A stretch of DNA of 64,000 bases. Source: Hyphomicrobiaceae bacterium UBA7697 (GTDB lineage Bacteria; Pseudomonadota; Alphaproteobacteria; Rhizobiales; Methyloligellaceae). Under the pieces are notes generated by a model. That model was not told where the DNA came from. It did not search any database and saw only the letters and a program-made list of their open reading frames with translations. Positions 1 through 8,344 of this stretch are shown in pieces. How positions within the stretch are numbered: position 1 is the first letter of the stretch; each line of letters starts with the position of its first letter. The position numbers and the translations under genes are program-made. Location of the stretch: assembly GCA_002482645.1 (NCBI GenBank), contig DLGJ01000012.1, positions 221,534 through 285,533 on the forward strand, read 5' to 3'.

Positions 1-263
1 GCCGTACCTCGGACGACGAGATCTACCGTGGCCTGAAGGCGCGGAAGAGCGAGTGGGCCGAGAAGGGCATCAAGGGCGTCTATGTCATCGGCGATGCTTG
101 GGCACCCAAGCTCATTGCCGACGCCACTTTCGATGGACACCGCATCGCGCGCGAAATCGAAGAGGACGATCCGCAGCATCCGAAGCCGTACCGCCGCGAG
201 GTGGCCGTCTGGGGTGCGCCTCACATGCCCGGCGGATCCGTGGAAATCCAGTACCAGGAATAG
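1..263 (+). CDS. Trimethylamine/dimethylamine dehydrogenase, C-terminal fragment
   Basis: The reading frame is open from the window edge (first full codon at 3) to TAG at 261-263, giving about 86 residues. Two stretches, KLIADATFDGHRIAREIEE and WGAPHMPGGSVEIQYQE, match what I recall of the C-terminus of trimethylamine dehydrogenase (W3A1 ends with WGTPHMPGG then a short acidic/aromatic tail). The enzyme family is a 6-S-cysteinyl-FMN and [4Fe-4S] dehydrogenase that oxidatively demethylates tri- or dimethylamine to formaldehyde plus the lower amine and reduces ETF. The etfBA genes downstream on the same strand fit this. The active-site part lies outside the window, so substrate (TMA or DMA) cannot be decided here. 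Confidence 0.85.
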   Translation, partial: RTSDDEIYRGLKARKSEWAEKGIKGVYVIGDAWAPKLIADATFDGHRIAREIEEDDPQHPKPYRREVAVWGAPHMPGGSVEIQYQE

Positions 264-274
264 GCGATCGAAGT

Positions 275-301
275 CCCGGGCGGCGCTACGGCCCGCCCGG
301 G
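275..301 (+). terminator. GC-rich hairpin after the amine dehydrogenase gene
   Basis: The arms CCCGGGCGG (275-283) and CCGCCCGGG (293-301) are perfectly complementary with a 9-nt loop, 11 nt after the stop codon. No T-tract follows, so it could be a weak terminator or a 3' stabilising structure that tunes readthrough into the Fe-S gene. A second small perfect stem (GGTCTC / GAGACC, 344-360) lies just before the next gene. Confidence 0.4.
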
Positions 302-386
302 CCCTCCCTCCACGTTGGATCTCGCGGGTACGAGGTGTGTGAGGGTCTCCGCAAGAGACCGTCATGAATTGGACGCGTGAGAGTTT

Positions 387-2621
387 ATGTGCATCGGCGT
401 ACTGAAGGCGCCCACAACATTCTTGGAGACGACAGTGATCGAAGCGGGACAGAACCCGGAGCAGGTAACCCGCATTCTGTTCCAAGATTTTCCGGCGTGG
501 ATGCTGGTGTCCTTCTACGTCGTGGCGTTCTGCGCGATCGCCGTCTTTCTGTACGGTTGCTACGCGCAGGTGCGGAAATACGCGCGCGGGCGCTCGCTGT
601 CCAAAGACGGCTTGTGGAGCGGCATCAAGCGCATGATCGAAGCGCTTTTGACCCACCGCACCCTCCGGCGCCGCGACGCCGAGGCGGGCCGCAACCATGC
701 GCTGATCTTTTTCGGGTTCGTGCTGCTCTTTATCGGCACGTCCACCATCACACTCGAATACGACATTCTCGAGCCGCTCACGGGTTTGAAGTTCTGGTAC
801 GGCTCCTTCTATCTCTGGTTCTCGCTGATCCTCGATATCGCGGGCACGGGCTTCGTCATCGGGCTGCTTTACATGATGTATCGCAGGAAGTGGCTGGCGC
901 TGCCGAAGCTCGACTACCGTCGCCCGGATCGCGATCCGTCGGACCCGGATTACGCGCGCGACTGGTATCGCCTCGAAGATTGGCTGTTTCTGTGGGCGCT
1001 CGTCCTTCTCGGCGTCACGGGGTTCCTTCTGGAAGCCGCGCGGCTGGTGTGGCTGCAGAACGATCCGACCGTTTGGGACTATCGCTGGTGGTCGCCTGTC
1101 GGCGCGATCGTGGCGTATGGCTACAAGGCCGTCGGTCTGACGTCGGCCGGAGCGGGCGACTTGCGCATCGGCCTGTGGTGGTTCCACGGATTACTGGCGC
1201 TGACCTTCATCGCCGTGATCCCCTACACCAAGGCCAAGCATATCGTCACGGCGATGGCATCGCTTGCGCTCCGGGATGCGAAGCCTGCGGCGCACCTGCC
1301 AGACGCGGATTTGACGGCGAAGAAGGTGGGGGCCGACAGCATCACCGACTTCACCTGGAAGCAGCTTCTCAATTTCGATGCGTGCACGAAGTGCGGGCGC
1401 TGCCATGAGGCATGCCCGGCAAACGCAACCGGCTTTCCGCTATCTCCCCGCGATCTCATTTTGACTCTTCGCGAATTGTCGAACGCGACGCTCGAAGGCA
1501 TTTCGATGCCGCCGCAGGACCGGCTGGCCGCGATCGGCGATGGCGTCAATCAAGTCAGGCCCGAGACCTTGTGGTCGTGCCGGACCTGCGCGGCATGCGT
1601 GGAGATCTGCCCGGTGGGCATCGAGCACGTCCCGGTCATTGTCGAGATGCGGCGCGCGCTCGTGGACGCGAGCGAGATGGAGCCGTCTCTGCAGAAGGCG
1701 CTTCAGAACATCCACAACAAGGGCAATTCGCTCGGCGAGAACAAGCGCAAGCGCACGGCGTGGACCAAGAAGCTCGACTTCGAGATCAAGGATGCGCGGA
1801 AGGAAGCGGTCGACGTCCTCTGGTTCGTCGGCGACTTTGCCTCGTTCGACCCGCGCTATCAGCGCGTCTCCCAGGCCTTCGCGCGAATTCTGCGTCACGC
1901 GGGCGTCGATTTCGGCATCTTGTACGAGGCCGAGATGAACGCCGGTAACGACGTTCGCCGTGTCGGCGAGGAGGGGCTGTTTCAGCATCTGGCGGAATCG
2001 AACATCGAGACGCTGCAGGAGTGCGACTTCAAGCGGATCGTGACCACCGATCCGCACTCCTACAATACGATCCGCAACGAATATCCGGACTTCGAAGGCG
2101 TGTACGAGATCGAGCATGCGAGCGCCATGATCCAGCGCATGCTCGCCAACGGTCAAATCGCTCTGAAGAAGAAGCTCGGATCGCGCGTGACGTATCACGA
2201 TCCGTGTCACCTCGGACGCTTGAACAAGGGCTTCGATCCGCCGCGCGAGTCCATACGGATGCTTGGCGCCGATCTGGTCGAGATGGAGCGCTCCCGCGAC
2301 AACTCGTTCTGCTGCGGTGCCGGCGGCGGCCGGATCTGGATTCCCGATCCGACCGACAAGGAGAAGCCGTCCGAAAACCGCGTGCGGGAGGCGGCGCGGA
2401 TCGACGGACTGGAAGTCCTCGTCGTCAACTGCCCGAAATGCATGAACATGTTCGAGGATGCGCGCAAGTCCACCGGCAACGAAGACAATTTCCGCGTCAT
2501 GGAACTGATCGAGCTCGTCGAGGAGTGCATGGCTCTCGGCGACGAGGCCGGCCCGGATGCGGGGGGAGCACCGGCGGGCGCCTCTCCGGGCGACGCATCT
2601 CCGGCGGCGCAAGGTGCCTAG
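387..2621 (+). CDS. Membrane-bound Fe-S oxidoreductase, NarI-like/HdrD-like, probable ETF:quinone electron carrier
   Basis: This 744-residue protein has several N-terminal membrane segments (about residues 30-290) of the NarI/cytochrome-b-like type. A ferredoxin domain follows with CxxCxxCxxxCP from C333 and a second CxxCxxCxxxCP from C398. Two CCG-type domains come next. The C-terminal one keeps its cysteines (C607, the CCG near 641, CPKC near 682). The first appears degenerate: the usual Cys positions read VGDFAS, MNAGND and TTDPHSYN. Related proteins (DgcB, FadF and HdrD types) move electrons between flavoproteins and quinones. Position between an amine dehydrogenase and etfBA suggests it re-oxidises ETF at the membrane (inference). 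A GTG at 435 with GGAGAC upstream is a credible alternative start. Confidence 0.8.
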   Translation: MCIGVLKAPTTFLETTVIEAGQNPEQVTRILFQDFPAWMLVSFYVVAFCAIAVFLYGCYAQVRKYARGRSLSKDGLWSGIKRMIEALLTHRTLRRRDAEAGRNHALIFFGFVLLFIGTSTITLEYDILEPLTGLKFWYGSFYLWFSLILDIAGTGFVIGLLYMMYRRKWLALPKLDYRRPDRDPSDPDYARDWYRLEDWLFLWALVLLGVTGFLLEAARLVWLQNDPTVWDYRWWSPVGAIVAYGYKAVGLTSAGAGDLRIGLWWFHGLLALTFIAVIPYTKAKHIVTAMASLALRDAKPAAHLPDADLTAKKVGADSITDFTWKQLLNFDACTKCGRCHEACPANATGFPLSPRDLILTLRELSNATLEGISMPPQDRLAAIGDGVNQVRPETLWSCRTCAACVEICPVGIEHVPVIVEMRRALVDASEMEPSLQKALQNIHNKGNSLGENKRKRTAWTKKLDFEIKDARKEAVDVLWFVGDFASFDPRYQRVSQAFARILRHAGVDFGILYEAEMNAGNDVRRVGEEGLFQHLAESNIETLQECDFKRIVTTDPHSYNTIRNEYPDFEGVYEIEHASAMIQRMLANGQIALKKKLGSRVTYHDPCHLGRLNKGFDPPRESIRMLGADLVEMERSRDNSFCCGAGGGRIWIPDPTDKEKPSENRVREAARIDGLEVLVVNCPKCMNMFEDARKSTGNEDNFRVMELIELVEECMALGDEAGPDAGGAPAGASPGDASPAAQGA

Positions 2622-2631
2622 CGAGACTGTC

Positions 2632-3975
2632 ATGACCCTGGTGAACCGCGCTCTGCAATCTGGCGATGCGTATCTGGCGGCGGCCGTCTATGCCGCCGCC
2701 GGGGCGCCGCAACGAAAGACGCTGTCCGCGCTTCTGTTCGCCACGGCGAAACGCAAGCGGCAGTTCGGCGCCGCGATCTATGCGCCGGGTGCCGTGCTCG
2801 ATGTGCTCGCGTCCGATAGCGATCCGAAAGTCAGGTTGCGGGTTGCGCGCAATCCCGCGGCGCCTACGGCGGCACTCGCGCGGCTTGCGGAGCCCGAGCC
2901 GTCACCCGAGATGGCCGCGGCCATCGCGTCGCACGCCAATACCGGACCCGGCATCTTGGAGCGGCTTGCGCGGTCTTCCGATCGAAGCGTTCGCCTCGCG
3001 CTTTGCGGCAATCGGAATACGCCGCCGGCGGTCCTCCAACAGCTGCTCGCGGACGGCGATCTTGCCGAGATGAAGGCCGCCGCCGCCAATCCGTCCGCCG
3101 ATGCGGACATCCTGACCGCGCTTTGGGCGGGCGGAGATCTTTATGTCCGTGCGGAGGTCGCCGCGCACGCGGCCGCGAGCGAGGCCATTCTTCGCGAGGC
3201 GTTAAGCAGCGGCGAACCGATTATCCGCCGGAAAGTGGCCGCCAATCCGGCTCTCGATACGGCGTCTCTGGAGACGCTTCTCGACGATCCGGTGGGCGCC
3301 GTCCGTGCGGCGGCGGTCCGCAATCTTGTACCCGGCGGGCAGGCTGCCGACGAACTCGCCGGGGATCCCTGCTTCCAGGTTCGACGAGCCGAGGCGCGGC
3401 ATGCCGGATTGAAGCCGGACGTCGCGCGCCGTCTGTCGGCGGATCGCGATGCTTGGGTGCGGCGCTGGCTTGCGCGCAATCCCGCTACGCCGGGGGACGT
3501 GTTGGAGCGCCTCGCCGCCGACGGCGAACTCGAAGTCCGGCGGGGCGTCGGCCGGAATTCGGCTAGCCCGGCCGCGCTCGTCCGGCAATTGGCGCAGGAC
3601 CCGGCCGCGTGGGTTCGGGCCGGGATCGCGCTTCGGGACGACGTTGCCGAAGACATCCTGCTGACGCTTGGGCAGGAGGACGATCCGGATGTCCTGTCGG
3701 CGGTCGGCCGGAACGTCCGCACGCCGGAAAGCCTGCTGATCCGTATCGCGCAGCACCACGATGCCGACGTGCGCCGGTCCGTCGTTCTCAATCGAGCGGC
3801 ACCGCGCGAAGCGCTTCGGCTGCTGGCCGAGGATCCTTATCCGCTCAACCGGGCCATGCTGGCACGACATGGAAATTTGTCCGTCTCCGATCTCGAGCCG
3901 ATGCTCGGCGATCCGGAACCGCAGGTGCGCTTTACGGCGGCGAGTGCTCTGATCAAAAGAGCGAACACGAACTGA
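2632..3975 (+). CDS. HEAT/LRV-type repeat protein of unknown role
   Basis: This 447-residue protein is made almost wholly of about 24-residue repeats of the form VRxxVAxNPxxPxxxLxxLAxD, for example VRLRVARNPAAPTAALARLA and VRRWLARNPATPGDVLERLA. That pattern is typical of leucine-rich-repeat-variant (LRV) alpha-solenoids. There are no membrane segments, no signal peptide and almost no cysteine, so it lacks the Fe-S module known from the Azotobacter LRV protein. The start is the ATG 10 nt after the Fe-S gene stop; a longer upstream frame only overlaps that gene. It lies inside the dehydrogenase/Fe-S/ETF run, so an assembly or scaffolding role for the electron-transfer complex is a reasonable guess, not shown by sequence. 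Confidence 0.7.
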   Translation: MTLVNRALQSGDAYLAAAVYAAAGAPQRKTLSALLFATAKRKRQFGAAIYAPGAVLDVLASDSDPKVRLRVARNPAAPTAALARLAEPEPSPEMAAAIASHANTGPGILERLARSSDRSVRLALCGNRNTPPAVLQQLLADGDLAEMKAAAANPSADADILTALWAGGDLYVRAEVAAHAAASEAILREALSSGEPIIRRKVAANPALDTASLETLLDDPVGAVRAAAVRNLVPGGQAADELAGDPCFQVRRAEARHAGLKPDVARRLSADRDAWVRRWLARNPATPGDVLERLAADGELEVRRGVGRNSASPAALVRQLAQDPAAWVRAGIALRDDVAEDILLTLGQEDDPDVLSAVGRNVRTPESLLIRIAQHHDADVRRSVVLNRAAPREALRLLAEDPYPLNRAMLARHGNLSVSDLEPMLGDPEPQVRFTAASALIKRANTN

Positions 3976-4014
3976 GCAAGGAATGAAGAGGAATCTTGTT
4001 GTGAGGGTGAGACT

Positions 4015-4809
4015 ATGAAGATCTTGGTACCGGTGAAGCAGATCGGTGTGGTCGACGAGGACTTCGAGCTTCGCGGCGACGGCAAGGATGTCGATCCCGA
4101 CTTTCTGAACTTCGAGGCCAACGAGTGGGACGACTATTCCTACGAGGCGGCGCTGCAGATCATGGAAGCGGCTGACGGCGTCGAGGTCGTTCCGGTGACG
4201 GTGGGCCCCGACGACGCGGAAGACGTTCTGCGCCGCTGCCTGGCGAAGGGCGGCGAGAGAGGTATTCGCGTTTGGGACGATGCGCTGGAAGACGCCAGCC
4301 CCGCCGCAATCGTTCAGGTTCTCGCGAAAGTCGTGGAGAAGGAGCAGCCGGATATGGTCTTTACCGGCACGCTGTCGTCCGACCGCTCTTATGCGCAAAC
4401 GGGCGTCGGTCTCGCCGCGGCTCTAGGCTGGCCCCATGCGGCTGTTATCACGGGCATCGAATGGAAGCCCGGCGATCCGAAGGCGACGCTGTTGCGCGAA
4501 CTCGAGGGCGGATTGGTCGAGCAGCTTTCCGTGAACTGCCCCGTCGTGCTGACCATTCAGCTCGGCATCAACACGCCGCGCTACGCATCGTTGCGCGGCG
4601 TGAAGCAGGCAAAGGAGAAACCGGTCGAAGACCTGTCGCTCGCCGATCTAGGGCTTTCCGGCGACGATCTTGCCGCGGCCGGCGGCTCGTTCCGGGTGCG
4701 CCGTATGTACAAGCCCGAAACCGGCCAGGCGGAACTGATCGAAGGCACGCCGGCGGAGCAGGCGGCACGTCTGGTTGAAATCATCAATGAACTCAAAGGG
4801 GCAGCGTAA
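4015..4809 (+). CDS. etfB: Electron transfer flavoprotein, beta subunit
   Basis: The 264-residue protein opens MKILVPVKQIGVVDEDFELR and carries the ETF-beta pattern, including VFTGTLSSDRSYAQTGVGLAAALGWPHAA and the region around LTIQLGINTPRYASLRG that matches the ETF-beta signature. It holds AMP and forms a heterodimer with EtfA that takes one electron at a time from flavin dehydrogenases in the cytosol. GAGGGTGAGA precedes the ATG. Its TAA overlaps the ATG of etfA (TAATG), indicating translational coupling. Linkage to the amine dehydrogenase suggests a dedicated ETF rather than the general fatty-acid one. Confidence 0.95.
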   Translation: MKILVPVKQIGVVDEDFELRGDGKDVDPDFLNFEANEWDDYSYEAALQIMEAADGVEVVPVTVGPDDAEDVLRRCLAKGGERGIRVWDDALEDASPAAIVQVLAKVVEKEQPDMVFTGTLSSDRSYAQTGVGLAAALGWPHAAVITGIEWKPGDPKATLLRELEGGLVEQLSVNCPVVLTIQLGINTPRYASLRGVKQAKEKPVEDLSLADLGLSGDDLAAAGGSFRVRRMYKPETGQAELIEGTPAEQAARLVEIINELKGAA

Positions 4810-5768
4810 TGGGTGAGATTCTCGTTGTTGCAGAGCATCGGCAGGGGCAACTCAACCCGGCCACGCTGGAAACGATCGCTGCCGCGGTGAACCTGAAGGG
4901 CGGCTCCGATCGCAAGATCGCGGTCGCCGTTCTTGCCGAGAACCCGGACGATTTCGTCGGGCAGGTCGGCAAGGCCGGTGTTGACGAGATCGTCAAGGTG
5001 CCCGTCGGCGTCGCATCGTTTCAAAGCGATACCTACGAAGCCGCGGTTTTGGCGCTCGCGGAGGCCCGCAAGCCCTCCGTCATCATGCTTCCCCACACGG
5101 TCGACACGTGGGGTTATGCGCCCGCCGTCGCGGTTCGTGGCGGGTTCGGCTGCGCGACCGACGTCTTCGAAGCAAAATATGACGGTGACGAGCTTGTCGC
5201 GGTCCGGGCGGCCTATGCGGAGAAGCTGCATATGGAGGTCGATTTCCCGGGCAAGGACACGGTGGTTCTGACGGTTCGGACCAACGTCTTCAAACCGTCC
5301 GAGGACGACGCCTCGCCAAGCGTCAGCGACTTCGCGGCTCCGCCGGCCGAGGCCCGCACGACCCATATGAAGTTCATCGAGCCGGAGCAAACCGGCGACG
5401 TGGACATCACGCAGGCCGAATACATGCTTTCGATCGGCCGCGGGGTCGGCGAGGAGGACAATGTCGAGGAGTTCAAGGAACTCGCCGATACGCTCGGCTT
5501 CACCTTGGGTTGCTCGCGGCCGATCGCGGACAATGGCTGGCTGCCGAAATCCCGCCAGGTTGGACAGTCGGGCAAGACCGTGGCCAAGTGCAAGGTCTAT
5601 GTCGCACTCGGAATCTCGGGATCGGTGCAGCACATGGCCGGCATGAAGCACGTCCCCAACATCATCGCGGTCAACAAGGATGCCGAAGCGTCCATCTTCA
5701 CGATCGCGAGATACGGTATTGTCGGCGACATGTTCGAAATCGCCGAAGAGCTACGCGAACAGATGTGA
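4809..5768 (+). CDS. etfA: Electron transfer flavoprotein, alpha subunit
   Basis: The 319-residue alpha subunit has an N-terminal ETF domain and a C-terminal FAD-binding domain. The latter carries GRGVGEEDNVEEFKELAD, LGCSRPIADNGWLP, VGQSGKTV, ALGISGSVQHMAGM and NIIAVNKDAEASIF, the standard ETF-alpha FAD signature. It receives electrons from the amine dehydrogenase and should pass them to a quinone reductase, here most simply the Fe-S protein encoded upstream. The ATG overlaps the etfB stop. A strong terminator follows, so this is the last gene of the transcription unit. Confidence 0.95.
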   Translation: MGEILVVAEHRQGQLNPATLETIAAAVNLKGGSDRKIAVAVLAENPDDFVGQVGKAGVDEIVKVPVGVASFQSDTYEAAVLALAEARKPSVIMLPHTVDTWGYAPAVAVRGGFGCATDVFEAKYDGDELVAVRAAYAEKLHMEVDFPGKDTVVLTVRTNVFKPSEDDASPSVSDFAAPPAEARTTHMKFIEPEQTGDVDITQAEYMLSIGRGVGEEDNVEEFKELADTLGFTLGCSRPIADNGWLPKSRQVGQSGKTVAKCKVYVALGISGSVQHMAGMKHVPNIIAVNKDAEASIFTIARYGIVGDMFEIAEELREQM

Positions 5769-5798
5769 TCAGGGCGGTTCACGCCCAGCGCTTACCGG

Positions 5799-5832
5799 AA
5801 GGACCGTCACGCCCCGGAGTGACGGTCCTTTT
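5799..5832 (+). terminator. Rho-independent terminator after etfA
   Basis: A perfect 12-bp stem, AAGGACCGTCAC with GTGACGGTCCTT around an 8-nt loop, ends in TTTT, 30 nt after the etfA stop. The A-rich left edge may also serve the convergent minus-strand gene. Confidence 0.85.
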
Positions 5833-5867
5833 GCGTTTGGGATGGATCTTCGAGGACGTGCCGCCGA

Positions 5868-7250
5868 TCAAGCAGCGGGCGCATCGCTCATCTCGGCGAC
5901 CTGGATACGGCCGATGCCTGAATTGCCGGCACGGGCCGCCGCGGTCGCCGCCACGCCGAGAATGTTCTCGGCCGATTCGGCGCCGATCTTACCGAGACCT
6001 GTCGCGATACCGATGCTGGCCGTCAAAAGGAATTTGTCGTCGCCTTCGCCGACCGGTGCGCGAAGCGCTTTCTGTATCCGCTCCGCCAATTGCGAGGCGT
6101 CGCATGTCCCGGCGAGGCCCGCGTGCAGGATCGCAAACTCGTTGCGAGTCCAGCGGCAAAGAGAATCCGAGCGGTCGAGAACGGACTCGATGCGCCGTCC
6201 GATGTTCAGAAGAGCCCGTTCTCTCGAATCGGCGCTCAGCGAGTCATACCAATTCTCAAACTGATCGAGGTGCAGAACTAGAACGGCCGCGTTCGAACTG
6301 CTCACCCGGTGCGCCAGGGCCATTTTCAATCGGTCGAGAAATAGTGTGGGGGTCGGCAATCCGCTCGCGGCGTCGTAGAGACCATCGCTTCTGTGGCGCA
6401 ACTGCTCGTGCCGCTCCTGCGTGATATCGGTGATGAAACCTTCGACCCCAAGCAACTCACCGCTCGTGTAAAAGTTGCCGTGCCCTCTCTCGAGAACCCA
6501 CTTCACCTCTCCCTGAGCCGTACGAATGCGATACATCAGCTCGAAGGGACGGCTCTCGCGCAGACTCGCCTGAACATGTTCCCAGACCTGGTCGCGGTCC
6601 TGCCGCAGAATGAGATCGGCATAGGTGAGTTGGTTATTGTTCACGAGAGCTTCCGGCGGATAGCCCGTGAGCGCCTCGCAGCCTTTGCTCATATATTCCA
6701 TCGTCCACTGACGGTTGTTGCGGCAGCGATAGACGAGACCCGGGAGATTGTTGATCAGGGTCTCGATGGTCCGATGGCTGGCCTCCTTGAGTCCCTCTTG
6801 CTGCACCCGGCTTCCGACTTCCGACAGCGTCCCGACGAAGCCCTCGCAACGTCCTTGGCCGGAAATCAGGGCTTGCGCGGTTGCTTCGAGATACATCGTC
6901 TCGCCATCCCGCGTCAGGAAGCGCAAGACGAGAACGGGCGGACTTTCGCAGTCGCGCTTGCAGGCGTCGAGATAACGCATCCAGCGGTTCTGATCCGTCG
7001 GGTGCAGGTAATAGGCTTGAGTCAGGTTGCCGACGTCCGATTGGCCGAAGCCGGTCAAGCGCTCCCAAGCCGCGTTCACATAACGGAGGTTGCCGTCCGT
7101 ATCGGCGATGAAGACGACCGTTTCGATCGCATTCAGGACCGGCTCGAACAAAGGCGGCGTCACGTGGTCGAACTCGACGGAGACTCCGTTGGACAGAGAC
7201 CACGAGTGGGTCAGCATCTCGGTCAGACGTTCTACGGTCGCGCGTACCAT
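5868..7250 (-). CDS. PAS-PAS-GGDEF-like signalling protein with degenerate GGDEF motif
   Basis: This 460-residue protein is soluble. Two PAS/PAC modules lie at about residues 30-150 (VFIADTDGNLRYVNAAWERLTG) and 165-285 (LPGLVYRCRNNRQW, ITDITQERHEQ). A diguanylate-cyclase fold follows from about 290 (DAASGLPTPTLFLDRLKMAL to ASIGIATG). At the place of the GG(D/E)EF active loop the sequence reads RWTRNEFAIL, so both glycines and the first acidic residue are missing. It is therefore unlikely to make c-di-GMP and may act as a sensor or GTP-binding scaffold. No EAL domain is present. It lies downstream of the response-regulator gene on the same strand but 440 bp away, so co-transcription is uncertain. 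Confidence 0.8.
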   Translation of the reverse strand: MVRATVERLTEMLTHSWSLSNGVSVEFDHVTPPLFEPVLNAIETVVFIADTDGNLRYVNAAWERLTGFGQSDVGNLTQAYYLHPTDQNRWMRYLDACKRDCESPPVLVLRFLTRDGETMYLEATAQALISGQGRCEGFVGTLSEVGSRVQQEGLKEASHRTIETLINNLPGLVYRCRNNRQWTMEYMSKGCEALTGYPPEALVNNNQLTYADLILRQDRDQVWEHVQASLRESRPFELMYRIRTAQGEVKWVLERGHGNFYTSGELLGVEGFITDITQERHEQLRHRSDGLYDAASGLPTPTLFLDRLKMALAHRVSSSNAAVLVLHLDQFENWYDSLSADSRERALLNIGRRIESVLDRSDSLCRWTRNEFAILHAGLAGTCDASQLAERIQKALRAPVGEGDDKFLLTASIGIATGLGKIGAESAENILGVAATAAARAGNSGIGRIQVAEMSDAPAA

Positions 7251-7690
7251 GTCGTTAGAACTTCTTATTCTCGTTGAGTTGCCAAGCTCTCCCCTGCGCA
7301 GTCACAGGCTGCTCCATACAGTTTGGTGCGGGAGACAACGTAGTCAATAAACAAATCGGAGGATGATCTTTGTGAGTACGACGTTGTAGGTACCGAATGC
7401 AAAGCCTCGATGCTTTCGGGCGGGGACGTTCTGATTTTCGGCACCTTGGACCGGTTCCTTTCAGGTCGCGGAAGCGGTTGGAAAGACTGCCGCTCACCAA
7501 CGCCACGTGTACGGCGCTTTGTGCCCGCATGTCGGACAGAGCCGCGCCGAGACGAGACGCCGTCGTAAAGACAAGCGCGCGGCAAGAGACGTAGACGGAA
7601 GGGTCCGCGCATAATCTCCTGTCGCCGCTAGCGGCCGGTGCGATAACGACCTCCGAAATCGTAGTGCTCCACAAAGGTTGGAATAAACCG
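7251..7690. other. Intergenic region without a recognisable gene
   Basis: About 440 bp separate the response regulator and the PAS/GGDEF gene. Small open frames exist on both strands but none has a good ribosome site or a recognisable product. It probably holds the promoter and leader of the PAS/GGDEF gene. Confidence 0.4.
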
Positions 7691-8332
7691 CTACGAAGGC
7701 GTCAATGCCCACACTGCCGCTTCAAGCCGCGATTGCAGGTTCAGCTTGCGCAGAAGGTTCTTGACGTGAACTTTCACGGTCCCGTCGCTGATGTTCAGTT
7801 CGCGGGCGATGTGTTTATTGCTCTTCCCCGCCGCAATGAGCTGGAGAATTTGCTTTTCGCGCGTGGTCAGGCATTCGGCGTCGGGCGGGGGCGCCGGCGC
7901 GCCTTCGCGCATGGCGCCGAGAAGCAAATTCATCAACGGCTCCGTGAAGACCGTTTGGCCACGAGCGGCCAGACGAAGCTTGTCGAGGATTTCTTCGGGC
8001 TCTGATCCCTTCAAGAGATAGCCCTTGGCGCCGGCCCGAACCGCCCTGAGAAAATCTTGCTCCGCATCGGAAACCGTTAGCATGATGACTTCCGTGCAGC
8101 GGGAGGCGTCCTTGATCCGCCGCAGAGCGTCGATGCCGCTGCTGTCGCCCATATGCATGTCCATCAAGACGATATCCGGGTTCAGCGATTCGGCCAGAGC
8201 GACGCCGTCTTCGCAACATGCGGCCTCGCCGACGACTTCGAAGTCGGGTTGAGACGAAATGAGCTGGGCGACGCCAGAGCGGAATAATGGATGATCGTCC
8301 ACCAAAAGTACTGTGCAACATTCAGTCGGCAT
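7691..8332 (-). CDS. NarL/FixJ-family response regulator
   Basis: The 213-residue protein has an N-terminal receiver domain (VLLVDDHPLFRSGVAQLI, phospho-acceptor Asp in IVLMDMHMGDSSGIDALR, Lys in AGAKGYLLKG). A C-terminal LuxR-type helix-turn-helix follows (LTTREKQILQLIAAGKSNKHI, then ISDGTVKVHVKNLLRKL). It starts 12 bp after the stop of the histidine kinase gene on the same strand, so the two form a cognate two-component pair. The target genes are not evident. The pair is divergent from the XRE-cupin regulator and lies between the two amine clusters, which makes control of amine use possible but unproven. Confidence 0.9.
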   Translation of the reverse strand: MPTECCTVLLVDDHPLFRSGVAQLISSQPDFEVVGEAACCEDGVALAESLNPDIVLMDMHMGDSSGIDALRRIKDASRCTEVIMLTVSDAEQDFLRAVRAGAKGYLLKGSEPEEILDKLRLAARGQTVFTEPLMNLLLGAMREGAPAPPPDAECLTTREKQILQLIAAGKSNKHIARELNISDGTVKVHVKNLLRKLNLQSRLEAAVWALTPS

Positions 8333-8344
8333 GCGGAGACCTTC

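Noticed and set aside
7265..7612. A 115-codon minus-strand frame between response regulator and PAS/GGDEF genes
   Set aside because: No ribosome site, arginine-rich shadow composition and another overlapping frame of equal quality.
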